From the NCBI GenBank assembly GCA_017935365.1, contig JAGBHT010000009.1, positions 1 through 64,000 of the forward strand: 64,000 bases of DNA, read 5' to 3'. Source of the DNA: Ruminiclostridium sp. Its GTDB lineage: Bacteria > Bacillota > Clostridia > Oscillospirales > Ruminococcaceae. Every line of letters starts with the position of its first letter. Within the stretch, counting starts at the first letter, position 1. Shown in pieces: positions 7,448 through 16,114 of the stretch. Both the position numbers and the translations under genes were made by a program. The notes under the pieces were generated by a model. That model was not told where the DNA came from and did not search any database. It saw only the letters and a list, made by a program, of their open reading frames with translations.

Positions 7448-8962
7448 TTATCTGAATTCGATATCGTTCGGACCGCAGACTATGTTGCACTTGCCGTACT
7501 CTGCCGATGTTGTCGTTGTAAAGCTGTTGAGATTTATCCTAACGTTTGGATAAACGCACTTTGTAACTCTTACCGACAGGGTTTCCTTGGCGTTGATAAT
7601 TCGCTGTATTTCCTCTATCCTTGCTCTGAGCGGCTTTTTATCCATACCTTTCTGTACTTTCAGTCTTATCGCCGAAGAGATGTACGCCTCTTTTTCTGCG
7701 TCAAGATGTTCGCCGTTTCTCTTTTTCTCCTGCAGGAATTCTATAGATGTATTTATCTTCTCTATGTATTCATCGATCGCTGTACACTGCTTTTCAAGCG
7801 AATCCATTTCAAGCAGAAGATTTGTGGTACTTCCTACCGAAATCACAGTAGGCGTATAGCTCTTGTGTCCGAGCTGTGCCACCGCAAATCTGCCCATTAC
7901 ACTGCATTCACCGCCGACAAGTGCGCCGGGGTTCTTTGTGCAGTCAAGGTCGCCCTCTATCTTTATACGACAGCCTACAAGCGATGTGCTTGTAAGATTA
8001 CCTCTTGTCGTGATAGTATCGTTCTCACCGAAAGCAATGTTTATATTACCGTACTGCGACTGTACAGTACTTGCAAAAACTCCGTTCTTGACGGTTATAT
8101 CGCCCTGAGCTGTCAGTGTAGCGCCTGTTACCATACCGGATATGGTTATGGATTTGCCCGCAGTTACGGAAAAGCCCTCCTGCACACTGCCCTTGATGAC
8201 AACATCGCCAAGAAAGTTTATATTACCCGTCTTTACATCTATATCCGATGAGATCTGGAATGTGGTTTCAACGTTGAATCTTCCGCCCTTGTATACAAGG
8301 TTACCGCTGTCAGCGGCAAACAGTTTTGTACCGTCAGCGGAAAGCACCGTGTTTGTGCCCTGCGGTATAAGCGGAGGCCTGCCCGGACGCGGTGCAATTA
8401 CTTGTCCGTATACGTTTATGCCCTCTTCACCCTGTGTTTCGGGAATTATCTCGCATATAAGGTCGTTTGCCTTGACGTTTACTATCAATCCTAAGTCACG
8501 GTAATCTACACTGCCGTCCTCCAGTTTTCTCGGAACAAGCTTCTTATCCGTGTCAAACAGGTTGTTTACTCTTCCGTTTTCGCCGTCTATAGCCGCATAG
8601 CCGCTTGCAACGGTGAATATCTTGTCATACAGCCTGTTTTCGGCTATCTCCTCAAGCAGTTCTTCATCTATTCCGTATACGACATGCTCGTCCTTAAGCG
8701 CCTGACGCATAGCTTCTACAGTAATATCCTTACCCGAAAACTGAGGTGAAAAAACGCACATATTGGCTTCAAGCTTATTGTCGCTTACAACGACCTTTGC
8801 AGACGCGTCCACATTAAGCAGAGGATTTGTTCCCTGCGGACGTTGCATAGTACCTCTGTTGTTCAGCTCTATGCCCTCAAGCGATGTGTTGGACGCTTTT
8901 TCGAGTTCAATAAGCTCTGACATTGAAGCGTCAGCCATCTTCTGTCTTTCGGACTTTTCCAT
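7448..8962 (-). CDS. FapA-family (DUF342) polymerising/assembly protein
   Basis: 504 residues matching the flagellar assembly protein A / DUF342 family. An N-terminal domain (to about 200) contains GYAAIDGENGRVN and the YGQVIAPRPGRPPLIPQGTN linker. A right-handed beta-helix-like repeat region (about 230-370) has many short G-I/V-x-I turns, for example DVKTGNINFLGDVVIKGSV. A coiled-coil segment (about 385-460) and a small beta tail follow. GGGAGGTG lies before the ATG. DUF342 genes often sit in flagellar operons, and some are linked to polar protein placement or flagellar number. Its exact job here is not known. It follows cheD. Confidence 0.85.
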   Translation of the reverse strand: MEKSERQKMADASMSELIELEKASNTSLEGIELNNRGTMQRPQGTNPLLNVDASAKVVVSDNKLEANMCVFSPQFSGKDITVEAMRQALKDEHVVYGIDEELLEEIAENRLYDKIFTVASGYAAIDGENGRVNNLFDTDKKLVPRKLEDGSVDYRDLGLIVNVKANDLICEIIPETQGEEGINVYGQVIAPRPGRPPLIPQGTNTVLSADGTKLFAADSGNLVYKGGRFNVETTFQISSDIDVKTGNINFLGDVVIKGSVQEGFSVTAGKSITISGMVTGATLTAQGDITVKNGVFASTVQSQYGNINIAFGENDTITTRGNLTSTSLVGCRIKIEGDLDCTKNPGALVGGECSVMGRFAVAQLGHKSYTPTVISVGSTTNLLLEMDSLEKQCTAIDEYIEKINTSIEFLQEKKRNGEHLDAEKEAYISSAIRLKVQKGMDKKPLRARIEEIQRIINAKETLSVRVTKCVYPNVRINLNSFTTTTSAEYGKCNIVCGPNDIEFR

Positions 8963-9021
8963 AAGTGCACCTCCCTGTGTGATGATTTATATACATTCCT
9001 CTTGTATCTTCTGTAACTGAG

Positions 9022-9498
9022 TTATATTGTCTTGTTTCCTTTAAGACTTGACATTATCTCAAGCGATCCGTCTGCCGCGTTGAACGATACTGTTCTTCCG
9101 TAGTTAAGTCCGGTGTCAGACGCAATTATCGGTACGCCGAGTTTTGCAAGCATTTTTTTCGTTGCCTCAACATTACGGTCGCCTATCGACATTGCAGGCG
9201 ATGTGGTAGCAAACATATTTGCTCCGCCTGCGATCTTTGCGGTTATTCTCGATGCCGCCGCACCGCTCTTTATCATACTGTCATATAGCAGTTTTATGCC
9301 TGTGTCGGCAAACTTGAATTTGTTATGGTCATTCGGTATGGCACTGCTGTCCGGGAGCATTATATGCGCAAGTCCCGCTATACCGAGCGCTTTATCTATC
9401 ATACATATCCCGACGCAACTGCCAAGCGCATACGTCACCAGTACGTCAGGTGACTTGCACAGCTTCTGGTCGGATATCCCCACGATTATCTTGTTCAC
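9022..9498 (-). CDS. cheD: Chemoreceptor glutamine deamidase CheD
   Basis: 158 residues. CheD deamidates Gln residues on methyl-accepting chemotaxis proteins and binds CheC, raising its CheY-P phosphatase activity. The catalytic Cys (YALGSCVGICMID) and His (GLAHIMLP) are present, as is the KFADTGIKLLYD block and the IGDRNVEATKKML motif. The ATG overlaps the cheC stop by four bases (ATGA), so translation is probably coupled. The length matches the family. Confidence 0.95.
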   Translation of the reverse strand: MNKIIVGISDQKLCKSPDVLVTYALGSCVGICMIDKALGIAGLAHIMLPDSSAIPNDHNKFKFADTGIKLLYDSMIKSGAAASRITAKIAGGANMFATTSPAMSIGDRNVEATKKMLAKLGVPIIASDTGLNYGRTVSFNAADGSLEIMSSLKGNKTI

Positions 9499-10118
9499 TG
9501 GTCTGCTACCCCCAGTTTTCCGAGCAACGTCCTCAGTGACTCAACAGTGGGTATAAGAAGCATATCGGACTGTATCTCAACTGAATCTATCAGAAATTGT
9601 TCGCTTATCATAAGTACCTTTTCGTACGCCTCCGAAAGCTCCGTTGCCGGAACTGTCATTATAGCTCCCAGCATATCGGTCGTCAGCGCAGGCACAGACA
9701 TATCTATCGTCATACCGCCAAGATCCGCTATGGCGTTGACATAACTTCCGCCCATTATGTTTCCTATCTCGCTCAGCACCGATATATCATCGGCACTCAT
9801 CTCGTAGAGCGAGAACGGGCGCTCACCCGTCAGTCCCGTTACGATAGTTTTCGCAAAAGCCTCTTCAAGCAGGAACATTATCATTCCGTCTGCGTCGCCT
9901 TTAAGTCTTATCAGTATTCCTACCACCAGCTTGTCCGGCGAACCGAGGGATTCTATTGCGTCAGCCACGTCCATAAGCCTTACCTGCGGCACCTGCATAT
10001 CAATGCTCCTGTTAAGGAGCTGTGACAGCGCTGTTGCGGCATTTCCCGAGCCGATATTTCCTATTTCCTTAAGCACATCAAGCTGTACCGGGCTTAAATC
10101 GTCGTAACTGTTTATCAT
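9495..10118 (-). CDS. cheC: CheY-P phosphatase CheC
   Basis: 207 residues with two CheC phosphatase motifs (D/S-x3-E-x2-N): one in LDVLKEIGNIGSGNAATAL near the N-terminus and one in ISVLSEIGNIMGGSYVN in the centre. Both sites keep Glu and Asn, so the protein is probably active on CheY-P. It overlaps cheD and lies 105 bases downstream of flhP, separated by a small hairpin. CheA, CheW, CheB and CheR are not in this window. Confidence 0.95.
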   Translation of the reverse strand: MINSYDDLSPVQLDVLKEIGNIGSGNAATALSQLLNRSIDMQVPQVRLMDVADAIESLGSPDKLVVGILIRLKGDADGMIMFLLEEAFAKTIVTGLTGERPFSLYEMSADDISVLSEIGNIMGGSYVNAIADLGGMTIDMSVPALTTDMLGAIMTVPATELSEAYEKVLMISEQFLIDSVEIQSDMLLIPTVESLRTLLGKLGVADQ

Positions 10119-10163
10119 AATAGACCTCTGAAATTATTAATTGTAACTATAAAACCGTACAGC

Positions 10164-10182
10164 CTGCCGGTACTCCCGGCAG
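10164..10182 (-). terminator. Hairpin between flhP and cheC (possible attenuator)
   Basis: In the direction of transcription, CTGCCGG and CCGGCAG form a perfect stem with a five-base loop. It is followed within about 12 bases by GGTTTTATAG, a weak T-tract. It could lower cheC/cheD/fapA expression relative to upstream genes, or protect mRNA ends. Confidence 0.45.
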
Positions 10183-10223
10183 ACCACGGTCAATAACATC
10201 AAAAGATGTATCCGCAGGCTTTA

Positions 10224-10949
10224 TTACCTGAGGTTATTGGTTATACGCTCCAGCTCATCGGCTGTCTGTACGACCCTTGCGCTCATCTGATAAGAGCGCT
10301 GTGTTTCGATAATGCGTACCATATCGCCTGCAATATCCGTATTGCTGCGTTCGAGTGCCATTCTTATCTTGTCGATACTCCTGTCGGCAACCGCCTCTCC
10401 CGACCTCTCTGTAGCAGTCATCTTGTTACTGCCGAGAAGTTCGAGTCCAAAGTTGTTGTCGAATGTGTACACACCTATCATTTCCGTCAGTGCGTCATAA
10501 TCCGGCTTGCTCGTACCCTCTATAAAAGGAACTGTAATGTGGTTTCCCTCGTAGTCAAGCACAAATTCTCCGTTCGCACTTACAAGCTCCCAGTGGTCGC
10601 CGATCTGCGACATCTGAAAATCGCCTGCTCTGGTGTAGTTTACATCGCCGTACTTATCCATTACCGCGAAGAAGCCCTCTTCTGTCGGTATAGCAAAGTC
10701 AAGGTCGTTGTCGGTATATGTAAATACGCCCTCGCTGTACATAAGCTGAGTGCTGTGCACATATTCGCCGTGACCTGTCTGCCAGTCGGGTTCCGTATTT
10801 CTCTGTACCGTATAGATACAGTCCGCAAAGCTGGGACGGGACGCCTTGAAACCCACCGTGTTCACGTTTGCAATGTTGTTCGAGTAAACGTTCAGTCCTT
10901 CCTGCTGTGCGATCAGACCCGTCTTACCCGTGTAGAATGCTATGTTCAT
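10224..10949 (-). CDS. flhP: Flagellar rod/hook-basal body protein (FlgG/FlhP type)
   Basis: 241 residues of the rod/hook family. The N-terminal flg_bb_rod motif LNVYSNNIANVNTVGFKAS and the C-terminal ALERSNTDIAGDMVRIIETQRSYQMSARVVQT, which pair in a coiled coil in the assembled rod, are both present. It follows a sister gene by 24 bases, as in the Bacillus flhO-flhP pair. This suggests a distal-rod component exported by the flagellar type III system. Whether to call it flgG or flhP cannot be settled by reading alone. Confidence 0.88.
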   Translation of the reverse strand: MNIAFYTGKTGLIAQQEGLNVYSNNIANVNTVGFKASRPSFADCIYTVQRNTEPDWQTGHGEYVHSTQLMYSEGVFTYTDNDLDFAIPTEEGFFAVMDKYGDVNYTRAGDFQMSQIGDHWELVSANGEFVLDYEGNHITVPFIEGTSKPDYDALTEMIGVYTFDNNFGLELLGSNKMTATERSGEAVADRSIDKIRMALERSNTDIAGDMVRIIETQRSYQMSARVVQTADELERITNNLR

Positions 10950-10973
10950 AACATATCCTCACATTCAGTCATT

Positions 10974-11714
10974 TTACAGCTTGATTATCTCGCTTGCCGC
11001 TCTGCCGTTGATAGTATCCATATACTTCAGCACGGCACTGCTTGCCTCGAATAATCTCTGTGTTTCCATAAGAGAAGTGATCTCCTTGTTAGCGTCAACG
11101 TTTGACTTTTCAAAACAGCCCTGGATAATATCATACTTCTCACCTGCGGGAATTGTCATATCCCCGTCATATGAGAACAGATCGTTACCGACTTTTGTGA
11201 CATCGGCGTTTTCGGGTATGTAGCTGAGCCTCAGCGTTTCGATTACCTCGCCGTTCTCGTTTAAGATATTACCCTCGTTGTCAACAATAAAATCATCGTT
11301 TCCGATATAGATCTCACCGCTTAGACCGAGAACTCGTCCGCTGTCGTTAAGGCAGAGATAACCCTCTCCGTCAAGCTCGAACTGACCGTTTCTTGTCTGA
11401 TATACGTTGCTATTGGTATCCTGTATATTGAAGTACACATTACCCTGTATGCCTATATCAAACGGGCTTTCGGTAAATTCAAAACTGCTCTGCTCAAGAT
11501 CGCTCTTGCTTGTGTCAACATACGTCTGCACAAATTTACCGCTTGTCTTTCTGCGGTTGCTGACAAGTATAAGTTCCTCCTGGAAGGTATTCATCCTTAT
11601 CTCGTCTTTCTTGTAACCTGCCGTGTTGATATTCGTAAGATTATTTGAGATAGCGTCCAGCGACCTCTGATGGTTTATCATGGATTGCGCCAGATTGTAA
11701 AATGCTCTCTGCAA
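10974..11714 (-). CDS. flhO: Flagellar rod/hook-basal body protein (FlgF/FlhO type)
   Basis: 246 residues. It carries the rod motif LDAISNNLTNINTAGYKKDE near the N-terminus and SNVDANKEITSLMETQRLFEASSAVLKYMDTI at the C-terminus. The start is a TTG, chosen because AAAGGAGGTGA lies eight bases upstream and the reading MQRAFYNLAQSM fits the family's first helix. It lies directly after fliA and before flhP. Probable proximal or distal rod protein. Confidence 0.87.
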   Translation of the reverse strand: MQRAFYNLAQSMINHQRSLDAISNNLTNINTAGYKKDEIRMNTFQEELILVSNRRKTSGKFVQTYVDTSKSDLEQSSFEFTESPFDIGIQGNVYFNIQDTNSNVYQTRNGQFELDGEGYLCLNDSGRVLGLSGEIYIGNDDFIVDNEGNILNENGEVIETLRLSYIPENADVTKVGNDLFSYDGDMTIPAGEKYDIIQGCFEKSNVDANKEITSLMETQRLFEASSAVLKYMDTINGRAASEIIKL

Positions 11715-11778
11715 GTTTTTTCACCTCCTTTCCTCTTTGATTATATCATACCAGTTTTCACATTAATATGCAAGCTTT

Positions 11779-12540
11779 TCAGCCGTTTATATAGCTTTCC
11801 AGCTTGTTTTTGAGCGTCAGCATAGCCTTTGAATGTATCTGACACACTCTCGACTGCGTAATGCCCATTACTTTGGCTATTTCCGAGTATTTCAGCTTTT
11901 CGTAGTAGTACATTGTGACTACCTGTTTTTCCTTTTCGGGAAGAGCGGCAACAGCGTCGGCTATTACCTGTTTTTTCTCCCGTTCATATATCTTTGCGTC
12001 GGCGGTCTCGCTCCTTACCGACATATTGTCGTCAAGATTGTCCTCGTATAAAAGCTCTTCAAACGACAGCGTTATCATTCCTGCCGTGTTCGCCATAAGC
12101 TTTGAAAGCTGAGCGGTAGTCATATTCATACTTTCTGCAAGCTCTTCATCTGTCGGCGTACGGCAAAGCTCGGAGTTCAGCCTTGCAAAGTTGTCGTCCA
12201 GTTGCTTTGACAGCTTGCGGAGCGTTCTCGGCACTCTGTCGAGCTTTCTCATATAGTCGATGACCGCGCCCTTTATCCTTATACCTGCGTAGGTCTCAAA
12301 TTTTACATTCTTATCGGGGTCGAAGCCGTCTATAGCCGCCATAAGCGCAATAACGCCCTCGTTTATGATATCGTCGCTTTCCGCATATCCCGTATAGATA
12401 TTCCGCATGGAAACGGCTATCACTTTAACAAGGTCCATGTACATCAGCACGATTTCGTTTCTGACATTTACGTCCCCTGTCAGTCTGTACTTTTCGAGAA
12501 GTTCGGGAAGCCGCTCTCTGCTCTGTACCGATACTGCCAT
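11779..12540 (-). CDS. fliA: Flagellar RNA polymerase sigma factor (FliA/SigD/WhiG family)
   Basis: 253 residues of the sigma-28 family that transcribes late flagellar, motor and chemotaxis genes. Region 2 (INEGVIALMAAIDGFDPDKNVKFETYAGIRIKGAVIDYMRK), region 3 (RTPTDEELAESMNMT) and the region-4 helix-turn-helix (MYYYEKLKYSEIAKVMGITQSRVCQIHSKAM) are intact. The gene follows flhA by 36 bases. The usual flhF and flhG genes, which separate flhA from sigD in many Firmicutes, are absent. No flgM anti-sigma gene is in the window. Confidence 0.93.
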   Translation of the reverse strand: MAVSVQSRERLPELLEKYRLTGDVNVRNEIVLMYMDLVKVIAVSMRNIYTGYAESDDIINEGVIALMAAIDGFDPDKNVKFETYAGIRIKGAVIDYMRKLDRVPRTLRKLSKQLDDNFARLNSELCRTPTDEELAESMNMTTAQLSKLMANTAGMITLSFEELLYEDNLDDNMSVRSETADAKIYEREKKQVIADAVAALPEKEKQVVTMYYYEKLKYSEIAKVMGITQSRVCQIHSKAMLTLKNKLESYING

Positions 12541-12576
12541 AAAACGCTCCTTTCCCTGATATTTCCGACCTGAGGA

Positions 12577-14643
12577 TTACATCGCTATATTGCCTATAGC
12601 CTGTATCTGTGCCGTGTTGTCGATTTCGCTGTAGGACAGCACCGTTATGTTCGGTATAAACTGGTCGATCAGTTTCTTGAAGTATATTCTTACTATCGGA
12701 GAGGTCAGTATGATAACGTTAGGTATAACATCTTTCACCTTGTCTATCTCTCCGCTTGTAATATTGACGATCTTCTGTATCAGGTCGGGTTCCATCGCAA
12801 GATAACTTCCTGCGTCCGACTTCTTGACGCTTGCAACAATAGTATCCTCTACCTTGGGGTCTACCGTTATCACTCTCAGTGAGTTCGCCTCGGCAAAACG
12901 TCTTGTTATAGTACGCTTGAGCGCCTGTCTTACATACTCTGTTACAATATCGATATCCTTAAGCGCACCTGCATGGTCGCCAAGTGTTTCGAGTATCGTT
13001 TCCATATCCCTTATCGGAACGCCTTCACGCAGCAGCAGACAAAGCACCTTTTCGAGATAACCGAGAGAGATCGTACCGGGTATAAGGTCGTCAATAAGCG
13101 TCGGATTTGTCTGCTTTATGTTGTCCACCATCGTCTTTACGTCCTGACGTGACAGCAGTTCACTGCAATGCTGTTTGATAACTTCGGAAAGATGAGTGAT
13201 CATAACCGAAACAGGATCGATAAGCGTATATCCTGCAACGTCCGCCATAACCTTCTTATCCGCGCTTATCCACTTTGCAGGAATGCCGAATGCAGGCTCG
13301 ACAGTATCTATACCGTCAACGGGGCTTACAACATCGCCGTTGTCAAGCGCCAAGTAGTGGTCGGAGAGAATTTCTCCTCTTGCTACCTCTTCACCCTTTA
13401 TCTTGATAACATACTGGTTGGGGTTTATCTCCGGGTTGTCCGTCATTCGCACAGACGGTATTACCATACCCATATCCATCGCAAACTGCTTACGGAACAT
13501 TACTACACGGTCGATGAAGTGACCGCCGCTCTTTTCATCAACAAGATGTAAAAGGCTGTAGCCGAATTCCATTTCTATCTGCTCTACATTCAGCAGTTTG
13601 AATACGTTGTCGATATCTCTGTAATAGTCGTTGTCCGAGGTCGGCTGATCCTGCATTTTCGCAATGCTTTCACGTTCAGCCTGAGCGGCAAGAGCCGCCT
13701 CTTTTTTCGCCTTTGATTTTGATAATCTCCAGCCGAATATGAACAGTGCCGCACCAACGCCGAGAAGTATAAGCTTTGGGAAACCGGGGATAACCATAAG
13801 AGCGGCAATAACGATACCGGCGATCATCATTACATTCGGCTGTGAAGTGAACTGACGCTTGATATCTGCGTTGAAGCTGTCCGTACTTGCCGCACGGGTA
13901 ACGACCATACCTGTTGCAACAGAGATCATAAGTGCGGGGATCTGCGAGCAAAGACCGTCACCGACAGTAGCCAGCGAGTAGGTGGAAAGCACGGTGTTTA
14001 TATCCTGTCCGTGCATCATACCGAGTACCGCACCGCCGATAAGGTTTATAAGCGCCGTGATGATAGAAATTATCGCGTCGCCCTTTACAAACTTTGTAGC
14101 ACCGTCCATTGCGCCGAAGAAGTCACTTTCACGCTGTACTTCCGCACGGCGTATCTTTGCCTCTTCATCGGTTATCGCGCCCGTATTCAGGTCGGCGTCA
14201 ATAGCCATCTGCTTACCGGGCATAGCGTCAAGGGTAAATCTTGCGGCAACCTCGGATACACGCTCAGAACCCTTGGTGATAACAAGGAAGTTTACTATTA
14301 CTATGATTATGAATATGATAAATCCGACAATAGCGTCACCGCCCATTACGAATTCACCGAATGTCTTTACAACTTCACCTGCATAGCCGTTTGAAAGTAT
14401 TCCTCGTGTAGTAGATACGTTCAGCGACAGTCGGAAAACCGTCGTTAAAAGAAGTATCGTTGGAAATATCGAAAATTCGAGCGCTTTTTTTATGTACATC
14501 GTCATAAGGAGTATGACGAGGGAAAGTCCTATGTTTATTATAAGAAGAAAATCCAGTACCGGAGTCGGCAGAGGAATGATAATTGCAAGCACGATAAAAA
14601 TAACGAATACCGCGAAAACATTCGTCATCATCTTTTTAACCAT
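12577..14643 (-). CDS. flhA: Flagellar type III export protein FlhA
   Basis: About 688 residues, the usual FlhA length. There are eight N-terminal membrane segments, a conserved cytoplasmic loop (LDAMPGKQMAIDADLNTGAITDEEAKIRRAEVQRESDFFGAMDGA) and a large C-terminal cytosolic domain that docks chaperone-substrate complexes. ATG at 14643 is preferred, with AAAGGAG eight bases before it; an in-frame GTG six bases further upstream is less well placed. It is separated from flhB by 388 bases that carry two repeat elements, which is unusual because flhB and flhA are normally adjacent. Confidence 0.95.
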   Translation of the reverse strand: MVKKMMTNVFAVFVIFIVLAIIIPLPTPVLDFLLIINIGLSLVILLMTMYIKKALEFSIFPTILLLTTVFRLSLNVSTTRGILSNGYAGEVVKTFGEFVMGGDAIVGFIIFIIIVIVNFLVITKGSERVSEVAARFTLDAMPGKQMAIDADLNTGAITDEEAKIRRAEVQRESDFFGAMDGATKFVKGDAIISIITALINLIGGAVLGMMHGQDINTVLSTYSLATVGDGLCSQIPALMISVATGMVVTRAASTDSFNADIKRQFTSQPNVMMIAGIVIAALMVIPGFPKLILLGVGAALFIFGWRLSKSKAKKEAALAAQAERESIAKMQDQPTSDNDYYRDIDNVFKLLNVEQIEMEFGYSLLHLVDEKSGGHFIDRVVMFRKQFAMDMGMVIPSVRMTDNPEINPNQYVIKIKGEEVARGEILSDHYLALDNGDVVSPVDGIDTVEPAFGIPAKWISADKKVMADVAGYTLIDPVSVMITHLSEVIKQHCSELLSRQDVKTMVDNIKQTNPTLIDDLIPGTISLGYLEKVLCLLLREGVPIRDMETILETLGDHAGALKDIDIVTEYVRQALKRTITRRFAEANSLRVITVDPKVEDTIVASVKKSDAGSYLAMEPDLIQKIVNITSGEIDKVKDVIPNVIILTSPIVRIYFKKLIDQFIPNITVLSYSEIDNTAQIQAIGNIAM

Positions 14644-14746
14644 TCGCACCGCTCCTTTCCTTGTTTTTCTCTGTCCTGGACTTCGCTTGCCCGCTATACT
14701 AACTCAGTTGATTACAATATTGTTAAAAATATTGCACCGCCTATTG

Positions 14747-14920
14747 CCAAGCACCATCACCCTTGCCTTTTGATGAACGCTTTGTTGGTTTCGCATCCTT
14801 GCGAAACTCTGGGCGTTCAACTTCGGGCATCCATGCCTGCCCTCGAAAAAGGGTGAGGTGCTGTTTGAGTCAAGCTCAGCCAACTATAGTGGGGATTGTC
14901 GCCCAATAGCACTATCATTA
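14747..14920. repeat. Dispersed structured intergenic element, copy A (short form)
   Basis: Nearly identical to the first part of 54801-55070. Read on the plus strand, GCACC-AT-CACCCTT (14751-14764) pairs with AAGGGTG-A-GGTGC (14849-14861). That stem encloses a long hairpin (GAACGC 14775 / GCGTTC 14813, with inner GTTTCGC/GCGAAAC) and a second hairpin (CGGGC 14824 / GCCTG 14835). A third hairpin, TTGAG-TCAAG-CTCAG, is at 14865-14879. The copy then jumps from GGGGATTGT straight to AGCACTATC, lacking the 3' module of the long form. It is antisense to the flagellar genes. No ORF. Confidence 0.8.
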
Positions 14921-14955
14921 CACTTTGCAATGTAACCTTAGCTAGGCACTACCAC

Positions 14956-15024
14956 CCTTGCTTTTCAAATAACCGCCGCAGGCGAACCACAATTATTCAT
15001 TATTCATTATTCATTATTCATTAA
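14956..15024. repeat. Short AT-tailed intergenic repeat, copy 1
   Basis: About 65 bases shared with 23590-23653: CCTTGCTTTT.AAATAACCGCCGCAGGCGAAC followed by an A/T tail. In this copy the tail contains tandem ATTATTC units. It directly follows copy A of the larger element and ends just before the flhB stop codon. Confidence 0.75.
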
Positions 15025-15031
15025 AACTTGC

Positions 15032-16105
15032 CTACTGCCTCGGCGGCAATGTCTTGTGCTGTTCCTCGTATACCATCGCCAGCACCTCAGCTACCGCAGT
15101 GTAAAATTCCCTCGGAATTTCCTGCCCGATGTCCACCGCCTCATAAAGTCCTCTTGCGAGCGGACGGTTTTCGGTAATGTATACATTATGCTCCTGCGCC
15201 ACCGCAACAATTCTCAGCGCCAGTGCGTCAGTACCCTTTGCCACAACAACAGGCGCTTTGTAAGCCACTTTCCTGTCGTATTTCAGCGCTACCGCATAGT
15301 GAGTAGGGTTACGCACAACAACATCGGCGGACGGCACTTCCTGCATCATACGCTGCTGTGCCATTTCCTGCTGTTTACGCTTTATCTTGCCCTTTATCTG
15401 CGGGTCACCTTCGAGCTGTTTGTACTCGTCCTTGACCTCCTGCTTTGACATCTTGAGCTTTTTCTCAAACGACCACCACTGAAATACATAGTCAGCCGCC
15501 GCCACGAATACAAGCATTATGAATATCGTGACTATAAGGCTCATCGACGTTTCGCTTATATATGCAACTATCTTGATAACATCGGTATCTATCAGCTTCT
15601 TGAACTCGTTTATCCTGTCCATTACCTGAAAGTACAGGATAGCGACTACAACGATTATCTCGATAAGTCCCTTTACAAGCCCCACAAGCGCCTGCATCGA
15701 AAACAACCGCTTGATACCCGTGAACGGGTTTAGTCTGCTGAATTTCGGCTTCATCGCTTCCATACTGAAAAGTCCCTTTGTCTGGACGATTACGGGCAGT
15801 ACACTGAGCACAACTCCCACCGCCAGTATCGGACCTACAGTACATACGCAGATTATAGCCACTTTCCAGAATACGCTCATGGCAAATTCAATCGTGTCGC
15901 CTGTCTTGTCTATGGACGTCATCGACTGCTCCATGAAGTTTAAAAGCATCTGGAACATATAGTTTCCGAATATCGCAAGAAATGCGAATATTCCCACCAC
16001 GAAAACCGCAACCGCAACTTCCTTGCTTTGCAGTACCTCACCTTTTTTTCTGGTATCCTTACGCTTTTTCGGGGTGGCTTTTTCGGTTTTTTCTTCGCCT
16101 GCCAT
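15032..16105 (-). CDS. flhB: Flagellar export switch protein FlhB
   Basis: 357 residues. A Lys-rich N-terminus precedes four membrane segments (between about 30 and 215), then comes the cytosolic domain with the self-cleaving NPTH motif in VVVRNPTHYAVALKYD. Cleavage there switches export from rod/hook to filament substrates. It lies nine bases after fliR. Confidence 0.95.
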   Translation of the reverse strand: MAGEEKTEKATPKKRKDTRKKGEVLQSKEVAVAVFVVGIFAFLAIFGNYMFQMLLNFMEQSMTSIDKTGDTIEFAMSVFWKVAIICVCTVGPILAVGVVLSVLPVIVQTKGLFSMEAMKPKFSRLNPFTGIKRLFSMQALVGLVKGLIEIIVVVAILYFQVMDRINEFKKLIDTDVIKIVAYISETSMSLIVTIFIMLVFVAAADYVFQWWSFEKKLKMSKQEVKDEYKQLEGDPQIKGKIKRKQQEMAQQRMMQEVPSADVVVRNPTHYAVALKYDRKVAYKAPVVVAKGTDALALRIVAVAQEHNVYITENRPLARGLYEAVDIGQEIPREFYTAVAEVLAMVYEEQHKTLPPRQ

Positions 16106-16114
16106 TTGCCCTCC

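Noticed and set aside
10206..11054. A 282-residue plus-strand ORF opposite flhP/flhO
   Set aside because: It is a mirror of the rod genes; it is rich in Cys, His and Tyr with no recognisable domain, and has no ribosome site.
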